A stretch of DNA of 64,000 bases. Origin: Lepus europaeus (lineage: Eukaryota; Chordata; Mammalia; Lagomorpha; Leporidae). The stretch spans positions 68,037,266 through 68,101,265 of the forward strand of contig NC_084837.1 in assembly GCF_033115175.1 (NCBI RefSeq), read 5' to 3'. Below are positions 21,421-33,675 of this stretch, piece by piece (positions within the stretch are counted from its first letter, which is position 1; each line of letters opens with the position of its first letter). Under the pieces are notes generated by a model. The model was not told the origin of the DNA. It worked only from the letters and a program-made list of their open reading frames with translations, and ran no database searches. Made by a program: the position numbers and the translations under genes.

Positions 21421-22510
21421 CTCTCGGGCTTATTAATATTGGGGATTTATTAATAAGCATATGGTGATATCGTATGGCACCCCAAATTCTGGTAGCATAT
21501 GTGGCACCCCAGATGGGACTTCTGGGGAACTTTAAGGGGCCACATTTTTGTATAAATTTTAGGGGGTCATCTCCAATTTCAATGCCCATTTTGTTTGACC
21601 TCACCAAGTTATTCTAATTTCTGATTTACCTTTTCCTTCCATTGGCTCATGATGTCCAGTCTCCTTTTATTGCACCCACCCCTTGTGTCCCTGTGCTTCA
21701 TCACTGATCTTAAATCCAGCAGATATTCCCCATTACTGTGTAGCAATATCTTCTAGTCCAGGGGCATCGCTGCAATTGCAATTAATCATGTTAGTGTGGT
21801 AGATTCATTAAAGTGTTTGTAAATGTCACCATGACTGTGGGTATCTCCAGTACTTGCAGCATATTGAAAGGCTACCAACAAATCTGACAAAATAGTGTCT
21901 ATCAACAGTCCAAATACTAGCACTTGCACATCTGCTATGCTTAAAATTTTTGACTGATGTATTCATTTTCCAAACAACAGAACAAAAAGATATCCGGCTA
22001 GGAGATCAATTTTTTATATCAACATAAAAAATGCTTTAAATATTCACCATTTTATACTAAGTCTCCTGTGACTTTTTGCCTTCTGGAAATCCATCAATTA
22101 CAAACCAAAGAGAATATATTAAAAACAAACAAACAAACAAACAAACAAAAAAAACCCTGTAAAATGCAATGCACATTGGCAGGTAGAGAGTCCAAAGCTC
22201 ACCAGAGAATGCAATTAGCAACATTTCTCCAAATCCATGTAAATGAACAAATTGTGTTACTCTCTTGAAAATCCATATTTATTATTGCCCCGAAGAGACT
22301 TAATCAGCATCTAATTTTAAGATATTCTTCATAAGAAAATGATAAACACATCGCTGAACATGATTAAAAAATTCACAGTGAAAAACCAAAATATAAAAAA
22401 CAAACATTAAAAAATGCTAACTTCATTAGTGAAATTATGTAAAAACAAAACAATGGATTAGTTTTGGTCTCAGAATTAAGAAAATATCTGATGAATGTTA
22501 CGGAAGGCAA
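21421..22510. other. Unassigned DNA after the LTR; no gene seen
   Basis: The first 180 bases hold a perfect 10-bp inverted repeat (21428-21458) and the repeated phrase ggcacccca (21477, 21503), possibly leader sequence of the ERV. The rest is AT-rich, with an (AAAC)n tract at 22121-22148. No coding remnant of gag or pol was recognised. Confidence 0.4.
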
Positions 22511-22514
22511 TACT

Positions 22515-22765
22515 GAGTTGTGTTGAAAGCATGGCTTTTGCAGTCATGCAGCCTGGGGCTTGAAGTACTAACTTCATTTTTAACTATGTGAATTTAGACA
22601 TTAAATTTGATTTGGTGGAGCCATATTTTTTAATCTATAAAATGGGAATCATTAAAAATATTCCTCATGGTGTTGTTGAGATTTAAGAATAAAAAGTCTC
22701 TGAACAGAATGGGGTCAGCCAGTAGGTAAAGTCTTGGAAACTGTCAGTAATTATTATTAAAGATA
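22515..22765 (+). repeat. MIR (ancient tRNA-derived SINE)
   Basis: The order of elements matches MIR: catggcttttgcagtcatgc, then gcctggggcttgaa, ctataaaatgggaatcatta, ttcctcatggtgttgttgag and the attattatta end. It is a fossil repeat shared by mammals. Confidence 0.8.
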
Positions 22766-23599
22766 TGATAAATGAAAATGATCTGTGATGAAGAGGGCAA
22801 TGAGTTGGAGAGACAAACACTTTCTTCCACCATAATGAGAGTGTAAATTGGCATACACTTTCTGGAGGGAAGTTTACCTGTATGCCTACAAAGCTTGAAT
22901 AAATGTAATTCTTAATAAAATCATTTCTAATTATTTATCTAAAGCGAATTATCACAGGTAAACCTACAAAGATTATTTTCAAGAATGTTCATTTTAGCAT
23001 TATCTATAGAAAATCATTAGAAATGATGTGTAAAAATGACAATATTAAAATCATTCAATGGGATCTTATGTAACAAATGATATTTTTGAATGATATTTAT
23101 CTTGAAAAGTATACAACATGAAAAAGCAGAATATCAAATATTCCTGTGGTTGGGCCCTAATGTTTGCGTTAAAGTACAAGTTTTTAAAATTATATGTGTA
23201 TGGAAAAATATGGAATTTGAATTCATCAAATTTATTGACTGAATAGTATTATTTCATATAGTTTTTGCTCACTTCTTTAGATATTGGTGCACTATAAGAT
23301 TTTTATGATAAGCATTAATGGTTTGAAAATTTGAAAACAAATCTGAGGAAAGGTTCCTTAAGTACTTTAAAAGTAATTAACAGATCTTCAAGCTAGAACA
23401 ATTGTTGATTATCTCCTATTCATCTTTGTTTCTTGACAATTGTATGCTTAATTAGATGTGTTTACAACTTGATGCACAATTGATGGTCTTTTTTCCTGTG
23501 ATTGTAATTACCTGTCTAGCCATCCCAACTCCAATTTAGTAGCCAAACTTAGACATAACTCATCTCCATTCTCAAGGCATTGATCAACCAGTATTTCTT
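22766..23599. other. AT-rich DNA, no gene seen
   Basis: 22800-23240 has an L1-ORF2-like flavour (for example aatgagagtgtaaattggca, caggtaaacctacaaag) and may be very old L1 in plus orientation, but the match is too weak to call. Confidence 0.35.
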
Positions 23600-23800
23600 G
23601 AAAGTACACTCTGTGTGCTAGGCATTGTTAATTTTTTTGTGTTATGTTTACTTTACTTTAGTCTTTATAATTAGCCCATTCATTAGGTATGCTTTTTTGC
23701 TATTTTACAGAGCGCCTAGTTGAGGCCTAGTGGGATTAACTCGCCCACGTTCACTCACTCCAGAGACTGGCATTTGATGTGAAACCTGCACCCCTTCAGG
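23600..23800 (-). repeat. MIR
   Basis: In reverse orientation: gtgtgctaggcattg, then attagcccattcattaggta, attttacagagcg..gaggc and gggattaactcgccc. These match the MIR core and tail. Confidence 0.75.
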
Positions 23801-24012
23801 GTTGAATTTCTTGACCTCCACATATGCTGCCTCTCAGAAAATGCCTCATGCATAACTGGCTTCTGTTGTTTGCTCTCGCTATTGGAAAGAATGTGAAAAA
23901 TAATCCTATTCCGAACTATATTCTAAAATGTATTGATGTCTGAAAAATTAATATAAAGTAGCTTGTAGCTTAATAGCTGGGGCTAATAAATAAAGCAGGT
24001 AAACACCTTAAA

Positions 24013-24355
24013 AATGGAGATAGTCGGGGCCGACACCGTGGCTCACTTGGTTAACCCTCTGCCTGCGGCGCTGGCATCCATATGGGTGCCAAGTTCTAGT
24101 CCCGGTTGCTCCTCTTCCAGTCCAGCTCTCTGATGTGGCCTGGGAGGGCAGTGGAGGATGGCCCAAGTGCTTGGGCACCTGCACCCACATGGGAGACCAG
24201 GAGAAGCACCTGGCTCCTGGCTTTGGATTAGCACAGCACCGGCCGTGGCAGCCATCTAGGGAGTGAACCAACAGAAGGAAGACCTTTCTCTCTGTCTCTC
24301 TCTCTCACTGTCTGTAACTCTACCTGTCAAGTAAATTTAAAACAATGGAGATAGT
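24013..24355 (+). mobile_element. CSINE, full length, with TSD
   Basis: The element spans about 24025-24343. The head is ggggccgacaccgtggctca and it ends ctgtcaagtaaatttaaaac. A perfect 12-bp duplication aatggagatagt lies at 24013-24024 and 24344-24355. The 3' tail is short and no longer a pure A-run. Confidence 0.95.
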
Positions 24356-24491
24356 TGTGTGGACATTTTGCTGAAGACAGTAAATTTACAAAAAATAAAA
24401 TACCAAGGGCTTAATCACATATAGGAATTGTCTTGAAAACTAGTTTTTGTTTTTTTTTTTTCAAGAAAAAAAGTTTAGAAAATCTACATGT

Positions 24492-24846
24492 AAGAATTTC
24501 TCTTTTGTTTTTAAAGATTTATTTATTTATTTGAAATCAGAGTTACACAGAGAAGGAGAGGCAGAGAGAGAGAAAGATCTTCTGTCTGCTGGTTCACTCC
24601 CCCAGGTGGCCGCAACAGCCAGAGCTGCTCCAATCCTTAGCCAGAAGCTAGGAGCTTCTTCTGGGTCTCCCACATGGGTCCAGGGGCCCAAGGAGTTGGG
24701 CCATCTTCCACTGCTTTCCCAGGCCATAGCAGAGAGCTGGATCAGAAGAGGAGCATTTGGGACTTGAACCAGCATCCATATGGGATGCTGTTACTGCAGG
24801 TGGCAGCCTTACTCAATACGCCACAGTGCCGGCCCCAAGAATTTCT
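24492..24846 (-). mobile_element. CSINE, full length, with TSD
   Basis: The element spans about 24502-24836 in reverse orientation, with the aaagatttatttatttattt tail type. The 10-bp duplication aagaatttct lies at 24492-24501 and 24837-24846. It faces the SINE at 24013-24355 across about 140 bp. Confidence 0.95.
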
Positions 24847-25254
24847 TAACAATGGAAAAATTCCTTATTTTATTTTGCCTTCAGGCTGGTGGTTTTAGTG
24901 TATGAAGGGATTTTCTTTACTATTTCATTACACAAAGGATGCTCATATGGACACTTTGTAGTTACCCTCAAGTAGTTTCTAATGGGGATCTTGCTTTTCC
25001 AACTGAAGAATGAAGGTAGAGAAGGTGATATATTTTCTCATATAAAAGTGACAAAACCAGAAATTAATTCTTTTCCTGGTTTTGTCACAAATTTGCTACA
25101 TTGCTTATCCAGGGACTGTAACAGTGAGGCACACATCTTCGTATCATGACAAAATATTTTATAACTTCAAACATACCTTTTAATTGTATCATTCAATGAC
25201 AATAGTACTAGTGCATACTAGGAATATGGTAAATATTTATATATTTGGAGGTTA
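24847..25254. other. Unique AT-rich DNA with a 13-bp perfect inverted repeat
   Basis: gtgacaaaaccag (25048-25060) and ctggttttgtcac (25076-25088) could form a hairpin with a 15-base loop. No gene was found. Confidence 0.6.
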
Positions 25255-25420
25255 CTACCTGGGCCTATGTATTCTTCAAAGTCTAGCTGAACCTTAAATT
25301 TCTTTATGAAGTCTTCATGATTTTTCAAACTGCCTCAACTCATGTGTAGTCAGTACTTCAATTCACATTATTTTTAAGCACTGCTTAATAATTTCCCATA
25401 TGGAAGTCCTTGTCTTAATA
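25255..25420 (+). repeat. LINE-2 3' end
   Basis: tattcttcaaagtctagctg, then aaatttctttatgaagtcttcatga and agcactgcttaataatttccc follow the order of the L2 3' region (the conserved stretch about incomplete protein feeds into gaagccttccctga). Diverged, as expected for an ancient family. Confidence 0.6.
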
Positions 25421-27617
25421 TAACTTGTAAACCAATTTGACAGAGCAGGATTTTTTAATACACAATTTCATTTCTTACTTACTCTCTGAATTCTATCACA
25501 GTGCTCCTTGTGTGGCCATTCCTATGCTCAAGTTCCCATGTTGGAATCCAGGTGTTTTCTATGTCTGCTGCAGTCGCATCATCACCACCATCATCCTCTT
25601 CATATCAAGGAGCAACTATTCTGCCCTTCTAGAGTGAAAGGCGGCAGCCCTAGCTCTATCCTCGACTGGAGATGGGAAACTCCTGGCTATTATTTTCTGT
25701 TTTGTAATCTTTCATATGTTCGAAGGCTATTTCCAGAGTCTGAGATCATTAACTTTAAAAGAGCTTCAAATATTGGACAAGGGCAATTGCTGCACAAGAG
25801 ACAATCAGAGGAATGATGAGAACATGTTCTGGGGAGCAGAGGCATTGTATGTGTTACCTACTTGCTACCCATCTCTCCACAAAGTGCAAAGCAGTAGGCA
25901 AGCGCAGGGGAAGATGAGCTGTCAGTCTCTTGGTGTGCATCATTTGTCATGGGTCTTCTTACATCTCCAGAGGCAGGGACACCCCTGTTAGTATTCAGAG
26001 CTTGTCATGGGACCAGCAGTCTCTATGCACACTGAGCAGATTTTTGTTCTTGTCAGTTACTGTAGCTGAGAATGGTCATACTGCAGGGTTGCAATATTGC
26101 TGGTGCTGTTTGCAGTTGAAATTAAAATCAAATCTCTGAATATAGATGGAAAGATCGATGTTTCTCCTCACACTCCAGAGTGGTGTAGGGTCATTTTAGA
26201 GTGCTCTTTTTGTATTGCTTGTTTACACTAAAACAAACAAACAAACAAAATAAAAAACCTAAAACCCACAGCACAACCCTGGTGTAAGATGAAGTTCTCA
26301 TGTGGGAATTAGATAAAGGGTGAGAGACTACTCTGAAGAATATGCCTGTGCCTTCTGCACCTGGCTGCGTACTTCTAGGAATAATGATGTTGCGTCCTCA
26401 CTCATACATCAATTCACAGAGAGGTACTTGTTTCTGGGAGATGGCATCAGAAAGCCAAAGGCCAGTATGAATAAGAATCACAATCTGGCCACTGCCCTCT
26501 TTTGACTGGAAGGGAAACCATATCATTCCAGATTGCAAAATCGCCTTTCTTTCCCGGTTTAGTTGCCCCAAATCTGAGCTGTATGTTTCTTGGCTAAATT
26601 TCAGGATCATTTCTTTCCGTGCCTCCTTTTCATTTAATGTAAGAATTGTTCTCACTCTTCCAGTGCTCTCCTTGATTTTTGCTTTTTTAGCTTGAGAAAT
26701 TCAATTAAATTCATCTGAAATATGGAAAGGAGAGGCACTTAAGGGCACCAATAAATAATAGAAATATTAAAAGAGTGAAACTATCTTCCTTCGAGGGGTC
26801 AGGAGGGTTTGATTGTACTCACAGGTTTTAATTAATCCATTATACTTTTCTGGCAGCCATTTGCCTTCTCCATCTAATCCTTTCACTCAGGTGTGGGTAA
26901 ATATTCTTTGGCAAGAATGCTGAAATTGAACCAATCTTCCAAACTCTAATTCTTCCTCTAGTAACTACTTTCTGTTCCTTCAATCCAAATTGATGTCACT
27001 GAACACTATTCACTAGGGACAGATTCCCTGAGACAATGTCAGTTTCAAAAATATTCCCCCATGTCTCTTATAAACACACATATACAATTTATTTTGCTGT
27101 AGAAATTTGAAATTCATGTGTACTTCTTTTATAATACACATTTCCCACATATGCTAAAAAATTTTGCACCCCATTTTTGTACTGAAACATCCTCTCAACT
27201 ATCTCATTACATTTTTCTGCAAATTTTTTGAAGTACATTCATAAGAGTATATGTATTATATACTCACACAACTTATTTCATTTCATTTTCCATAAAATAT
27301 TTGAAATACTTATATATACATATATCACACATGCATATCATACATATATATACATGAATGTGTACATTTAAAATGGACTATATATGTATACATTTACATA
27401 TATATACATATATACAGTTGATTCTATTTATCAGTTTTACTCTACCAAGTGATCAGAAACACTGAATTAGCAAACATGATCCCAGGGTTCCTAGAGGATA
27501 TTCAGGGTTGGGTCACTGTGAGCCTCTCATTACAGCATTCTAGTCAACTGATATGTAACCTTGTTTTATGTGTTGGTGTTAAAGGATTCCTGTTTAATAT
27601 ATATTGATGAATCATGA
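25421..27617. other. Unique DNA, no gene seen; AT-rich simple sequence at 27290-27425
   Basis: Frames up to 102 codons (25508-25816) carry no recognised domain. (AAAC)n occurs at 26229-26250 and a (TATACA)-type AT-rich tract at 27290-27425. No RNA gene was recognised. Confidence 0.45.
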
Positions 27618-27665
27618 GCATTTTTAAAGATTTATTTACTTATTTGAAAGAGTTACACAGAGAAA

Positions 27666-27707
<42 letters not shown>

Positions 27708-27958
27708 CTTCAATCCTCTGGTTCACTCCCCAAATGGCCTCAGTGGCCAGAGCTGCACCAATCTGAAGCCAGGATCCAGGACATTCTTCTGGGTCTCCCA
27801 CGTTGGTGCAGGGGCCCAGGGACTTAGGCCATCTCCTACTGTTTTCCCAGGCCATAGCAGAGAGCTGGATCAGAACAAGAGCAGCCAGGAATAGAACTGG
27901 CACCCATGTGGCATGCCAGCACTTCAGGCCTTAACCCGCTGTGCCACAGCTCTGGCCC
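27618..27958 (-). mobile_element. CSINE, full length
   Basis: In reverse orientation: ttaaagatttatttacttat, a (GA)n of about 36 bases at 27668-27705, body, and head ending gtgccacagctctggcccca. No target-site duplication could be identified. The right side abuts L1 sequence. Confidence 0.92.
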
Positions 27959-30930
27959 CATACCATAATTTCTTTATCCAGTTATCAGTTGATGATGGAA
28001 ATCTGGGTTGATTCCATATCTCAGCTTTGTGAATTGAACTGCAGTGAACATGGTGTTACAGATAACTCTTTCTTCTCTTTGAACTCTTACAGATAACTCT
28101 TTCACCTGATAATTTCATTCCCCAGGAGTGGGATTGATGGGTCATATGGTAGATACATTTTCAGATTTCTGATGTACCTCCATACTGTCTTCCATAATAG
28201 CTGTTTACATTCCCACCAACAATGAATTATGGTAACTTTTCTCCCACATCCTCACCAGCATTTATTGTTCATTGATTTCTGTATGAGAGCCATTCAAACT
28301 GGGGTGAGGTGAAAATTCATTGTGGTTTTGATCTGTGTTTTTTCATACTTCTGCACACAGAAATCCAGTTTTCCCAGCACATTTGTTGAAGAGAGTGTCT
28401 TTGCTCCAGGGATTGATTTTAGCTGCTTTGTCAAAGACAATTTGGTTGTAGATACATGGATTGTTTTCTGGAGTTTCTAATCAATTTCTTTGGTCTAATG
28501 TCTTTTTTTTTTTTTTTTTAGTACCAGGCTGTTTTAATTAAAATTGCCCTGCAGGACGGCACCACAGCTCACTAGGCTAATCCTCCGCCTGCAGCACCAG
28601 CACCCCGGGTTCTAGTCCCGGTTGGGGTGCCAGATTCTGTCCCAGTTGCTCCTCTTCCAGTCCAGCTCTCTGCTGTGGCCCGGGAAGGCAGTGGAGAATG
28701 GCCCAAGTGCTTGGGCCCTGCACCCTCATGGGAGACCAGGAGGAAGCACCTGGCTCCTGGCTTCGGATTGGCGCAGCATGCCTGCCATGGTGACCATTTG
28801 GGGAGTGAACCAACAGAAGGAAGACCTTCCTCTCTGTCTCTCTCTCTCTCACTGTCTAACTCTGCCTGTCAAAAAAAAAAAAAAAATTGCCCTGCACTCT
28901 GTCTGAAATCCGGTATTGTGATGCCTACAGCTTTGTTTTTGTTGTTTAACATTGCTTCAGCTCTTTGGGTTCTCTTGTGTTTCCATATGAGGTTTAGCAT
29001 AATTTTTTTCCAGATCTAAGAAGAATGTCATTGTATTTTGATTGGAATTACATTGAATCTGTAAATTCCTTTAGGTAGTATGCACATTTTGATGACACTA
29101 ATTCTTCCCATTTTTTTCCCATTTTTTTTTTGTGTCTTCTATTACTTTCTTGAGTATTTCGTAATTTTCATTGTAGAGATCTTTGACTTCCTTGATTATA
29201 TTTATTCCAAGTTATTTGTTTTTGAAGGTATTGTGAATGTAATTGACCTTAGAAATTCTTTCTCAGCCATGATATTATTTGTGTATGTGCAAAGGCTATT
29301 GATTTCTGTGTGTAATTTTATATCTTGCCACTTAACCAAACTCTGTTATGCATTCTAATAATCTCTTAGTGGAGTCTTTTGGATCCCCTATATATATATA
29401 ATTAGGTCATCTTCAAATAGGAATAATTTGACCTCCTCCTTCTCAATTTGTATCCTTTTGATTTCTCTTTTTGCCTTAAACTCCCCAGACTATGTTGAAT
29501 AACAATGTTGAGAGTGGGCATCCTTGTCTGCTTCCAGATCTTAGTGGAAATGCTTCCAACTTTTCCCCATTTGGTAAGATGGTGGCTGTGGGTTTGTCAT
29601 AAATTGCCTTGATTGTATAGAGAAATATTCCTCCTATATCCAATTTGCTTAGGGTTTTCAGCATGAAAGGATGTAGTATATTATCAAATGCTTTCTCTGC
29701 ACCTATTGAAATAATCATATGATTTTTGTTTTTCAGTTTCTTAATGTGATGGATCACATATATTGATTTGTGAATGTTGAAACATCCCAGCATACCAGGG
29801 ATAAATCCTCCTGGGTCTGGGTTAATGATCTTTCTGATTTGTTGTTGGATTGTATTAGCTGGTATTTTGTTGTGGATTTTTGCATATATGTTCAGATCAG
29901 TGACATTGATCTGCAGTTTTCTTCATCTCTCATTTTCTGGTTTAGGAATTAAGGCAATGCTGGCTTCATGGAAGGAGTTTGGGAGGATTCCCTCCCTTTA
30001 AGTTATTTTAAATAGCTTGAGAACAATTAGAATTAGTTCTTTAAATGTCTGGTAGAATTCAGCAGTGAAGCCATCTGGTCCTAGACTTTTCTTTGTTGGG
30101 AGGGTCTTTTTTTCTGATTCAATCTTCATCTTGGTTATTGATCTGTTTAGGTTTTCTGGGTCTTGATGACTTAATTTTGGTAGATTATAAATGTCAAGGA
30201 ATTTATTCATTTCTCTTAGGTTTTCTAATTTGTTGGCATATAGTTCCTAGCTCTTTGTATTAATTTCTGATGATTCTTTTTTTTTTTGTGGTGTCTGTTG
30301 TTACATTTCCTTTCATCTATGATTTTATTGATTTATGTTTTCTCCCTCCTTTTTTGGTTAGTTTGTCCAATGTTGTATCAACTTTATTTATTTTTTCAAA
30401 AAACTAACTCTTCACTGATTTTTTGTATTTTTTTTGTTTCATTTTTGTTTATTCTCTAATTTGAATTATTTCTTTTCTCCTAATTTTTGGTTTGGTTTGT
30501 TGTTTCCTTGGGTCCTTGAGATGCACTGATGTCTCATTTATTTGGTGCCTTTCTAATTTCTTGCTGTAGGCACCAATTGCTTTAAACTTCCCTCTTAACA
30601 TTGCTTTTGCTATATCCATTAAGTTTTGATGTATTGTATTGTCATCTTTATTCATTTCCTAAAATTTTTAAATTTCTCTTGATTTCTTCTATGACCCGCT
30701 GTTCATTTAGGAGCACGTTGTTCAGTCTCCATTTGTTTATGTATGTTTTAGAGATTCTGAAGTTGTTAATTTCCAGCTTCATTGCATTGTGGTTGGAGAA
30801 AATGCATGGAATGATTTTTATTTTTCTGAATTTGCTAAGACTTTCTTCATGACCTAGCATATTGTCTGTCCTAGAGAAAATGCAAATTTTTCTGTGAAAA
30901 TTCCTCAAGTATTGACTTTATGGTTACAAT
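27959..30930 (-). mobile_element. LINE-1 ORF2 relic, about 3 kb, interrupted by a SINE
   Basis: In reverse orientation the order is ORF2 C-terminal region (left) to the endonuclease-reverse transcriptase linker (right). The minus frame 29476-29793 shows reverse transcriptase sequence: [20 protein letters not shown] and [17 protein letters not shown], near-consensus L1. Further pieces occur at 29998-30210, 30449-30655 and 30648-30908 in different frames, so the ORF is broken by frameshifts and stops. Neither the L1 3'UTR nor ORF1 is present. A SINE lies at 28554-28883. It encodes no functional enzyme. Confidence 0.95.
28541..28896 (+). mobile_element. CSINE inserted in the L1 relic, with TSD
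   Basis: The element spans about 28554-28883, from ggacggcaccacagctcact to an A-tail. The perfect 13-bp duplication aaattgccctgca lies at 28541-28553 and 28884-28896. Both flanks are L1 ORF2, so the SINE is younger than the L1. Confidence 0.96.
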
Positions 30931-31325
30931 TAAAGTTGAGAGCCAGAAACATAAGCAAATATGGAATCCACCAATAATTATAAGTAGTTATATGTGTTAT
31001 ATTTTAATTGAATACAGAGTAAATGTGTAAAACAAAACAACACATCTAACAGCTTTAGTTGGCAACATTGGTAATTTCCTGGCAAGTCCTAAAGTGAGTG
31101 GAGATGCAACTTGATCATTTGTTATCATTGACTAAAAACACTTATCCTCAGAAGTATAATAGAGACTACAGTGCCCACCAAGATCAAATTGTAATCCTTC
31201 CACACAATGTCCTTGCCTTGTCACTAACACTATATTCTCGTTTTTAAATTACGAAAATGTAGATCCAATAGCATCCAGACACTCCACCTCTTCTTCTCTT
31301 TGTGTACTCTTGAAATGTTTCAGAG
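30931..31325. other. AT-rich DNA, no gene seen
   Basis: No gene or recognised repeat. Confidence 0.4.
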
Positions 31326-31760
31326 GGGATATTTTACTTAGTTATATATTTATTTATTTATATGAAGAGAACAGAGGTCATGTATTCATATATACAATTT
31401 TAAACACATAATGATACTTCCCTCCTTTCATCCCACTTTTCTCTTTCCTTCTTTTCTTTCTTATTTTTTCCCTTTGAATTTTTGCAATAACATACTTTCA
31501 ATTTACTTTATAATTACAGGCTTAATCCTCAACTAAATAAAGAATTCAGCAAGTAGAAAGTAGAAAGATTGCTTTTGGGTAGGAGTATAGACAAGGGTAG
31601 TAAATAATAAATCTGAAGATATCAATTTCATTTATATACATCAAATTTTTTCTCTCCATAATGTCACAGGTTGGAGTAGTACCACAGTTTTATATACAAA
31701 TAACATTGCTTTTATTTGTGAACTTTCAACAAAAATAGGAAATTACATCTAAGGCTCACA
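31326..31760 (-). mobile_element. LINE-1 3' end, old
   Basis: In reverse orientation: atacttccctcctttcatcc, ttgcaataacatactttcaatt, ggcttaatcctcaactaaat, gagtatagacaagggtagta. The same series of blocks is found at 14390-14680, 34180-34480 and 42650-42838. Confidence 0.75.
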
Positions 31761-32679
31761 CACACAAAAACCCAGTTGACTGTGACAACCAGCAACACGT
31801 GGTATTAGAGTTTACTTCCACAGCACAGTAGTCTTACCAAATACCTGAAATGGAGAACAAATATTCAGTCTTATATGCATGTCGGTGGAGTGCCTTCTAA
31901 GTTTGTTCATCTCCTTCCCTTGGCTATTTTTCTAACAGCAGTAGTGGCATTTTAGGAATCTTTGTAAACTTTGTTTATGTCACAGTATTTCAGACTGTAT
32001 AGTTTACTCCCAATAAAATCCATTTTGGATTTAATAGAATAAGATATCATCATTGATTTCAAGCAGCTTACATTTTAGTAATATATTCTTTGCTGTTTTC
32101 CAATTCAGAAAATTTCCCACCCTTTGTGAGTAAATAGGTTGGATTTAACTTCATCAATTTGAAAGGCTATAAAGTTGTTTTTAATTGGTTTTTCATGTTG
32201 TTTTTCTAATTTTTTTCTTATTAAAACAATGTTATGTTTATCGTAAGAAAATTAGATTTGTGCAAGTAGAGAAAGGATGTCATAAACAGAAGACAGATAC
32301 TTGCAAAAACTGTATGTGCAAGGAAATAGAAGCAGGAAAATATGCTGCAGTATGGGGAAGATAGAGAGTCTTATGGAGGTGGTTGGTGTCTGCCATGCCA
32401 TACTGTACCGAACACATTGTTGACTGTATATGAATTGGAATCCAGGTCAAGATTGGTGAAGGAGAAGAGACAGTAAAGAGCATTTCCATTTAGCTTTTGA
32501 AATTGAGTGAATGCTAATATAATACATTGAACTAGGTACCTCCAAAATTTTGTTGAGGAATGTCATAAATTCAGCCCTGAAATGTTGAATTTATTTTGCC
32601 TTCAAATAGAAATATAGAGCAGGCAACTGTATAAAATCGTGATGGTCATCATAATAAGGAATAACACAATATACTTCTT
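31761..32679. other. AT-rich DNA, no gene seen
   Basis: The longest frame is 69 codons on the minus strand (32280-32489), without recognised domain. Confidence 0.45.
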
Positions 32680-32850
32680 AGTTTTTTGCTAGAAAATGTT
32701 CTAAGAGCTTCATGTAACAACTCATTTAATCCTTCCAACATACCTAGTAGGTAAGAACCAATATTAGGTGCACTTTATAGATAAGGCACAAAAAGGTAAG
32801 GGTTTATTGGTATGTAAGATTGTGTGAATTTAGAAAGCAAGGGACCATTG
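32680..32850 (-). repeat. MIR
   Basis: In reverse orientation: atgttctaagagcttcatgt, caactcatttaatccttcca, acatacctagtaggtaagaa, then cactttatagataaggcaca. These match the MIR 3' half. Confidence 0.8.
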
Positions 32851-33024
32851 GATTAGATAGGATTGCTAAACAGCTTTGAGAGCTCCTTTGAGGATAATGA
32901 AGTCAACTTTGTATAAATACCAGTATGCTGTGTTTGGAGTGGGGCACTTGATCATTTGTTTAGAGACAGAGAGAGTGCGGCTGCATGAGAGGTGAGATGC
33001 AATGAAATGACAGAAGAGCGAAGG

Positions 33025-33336
33025 AATTTATGATATGTTGGGGCCAGCATTATGGCCCAGTGAGTTATGCTGCCACCTTCAATGCCAACATTTCATATGA
33101 GTGCCAGTTGAGTCCTGGCTGCTTCACTTCGGAACCAGCTCCCTGCTATTGTGCTTGGGAAGGCAATGGAGGATGTCCCAAGTGTCTGGGTCCTTGCCAC
33201 CCATGTGGGAGTATGGTATGGAATTCCAGACTCAGGCCCTCGCTTCAGCCCAGCTATGTGGCCATTTGGGGAGTGAACAAGCAGGTGGAGGATTTATCTC
33301 TCTCTTTCTCTCCCTGCCCCCACTAATTTATGATGT
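33025..33336 (+). mobile_element. Old CSINE lacking an A-tail, with TSD
   Basis: The element spans about 33037-33324, from ttggggccagcattatggcc to the (CT)-rich ctctccctgcccccac. Flanks aatttatgatat (33025-33036) and aatttatgatgt (33325-33336) differ at one base. It ends in the pyrimidine stretch, so the oligo(A) end was lost or never present. Confidence 0.88.
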
Positions 33337-33565
33337 ATCCAAGAACATTATTGAATTAATGCAGGATAAGAAGGTGGGGAAAAAAAAGAGTACAGTTGGG
33401 ATTGATAGAAGATTAAAGAGTCAATAGATTTCCTTTAAGCCAATCTGCAGCCCCCATAGCTTCCTTGAATATCTGGAAATATGATCTCTGTACGTAATGC
33501 AAGCCTTTGAACTGCCTTAACTTAACCGTCATAAAAATGGTATCAATAATCTCAGGCTCAGGAAA

Positions 33566-33629
33566 ATTGTACTTGTTCTTTTTAAAAAAAATATTTATTT
33601 ATTTGGAAGTCAGTTACACAGAGAAGGAG

Positions 33630-33675
<46 letters not shown>

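Noticed and set aside
21502-21519. tggcaccccagatgggac as a lysine-tRNA primer-binding site of a provirus
   Set aside because: 13 of 18 bases match the known lysine-type site, but it does not follow directly on an LTR end and no gag leader or coding remnant follows.
29476-29793. Reverse transcriptase frame as a functional gene
   Set aside because: It is a fragment of L1 ORF2. Adjoining ORF2 pieces are in other frames and separated by stops.
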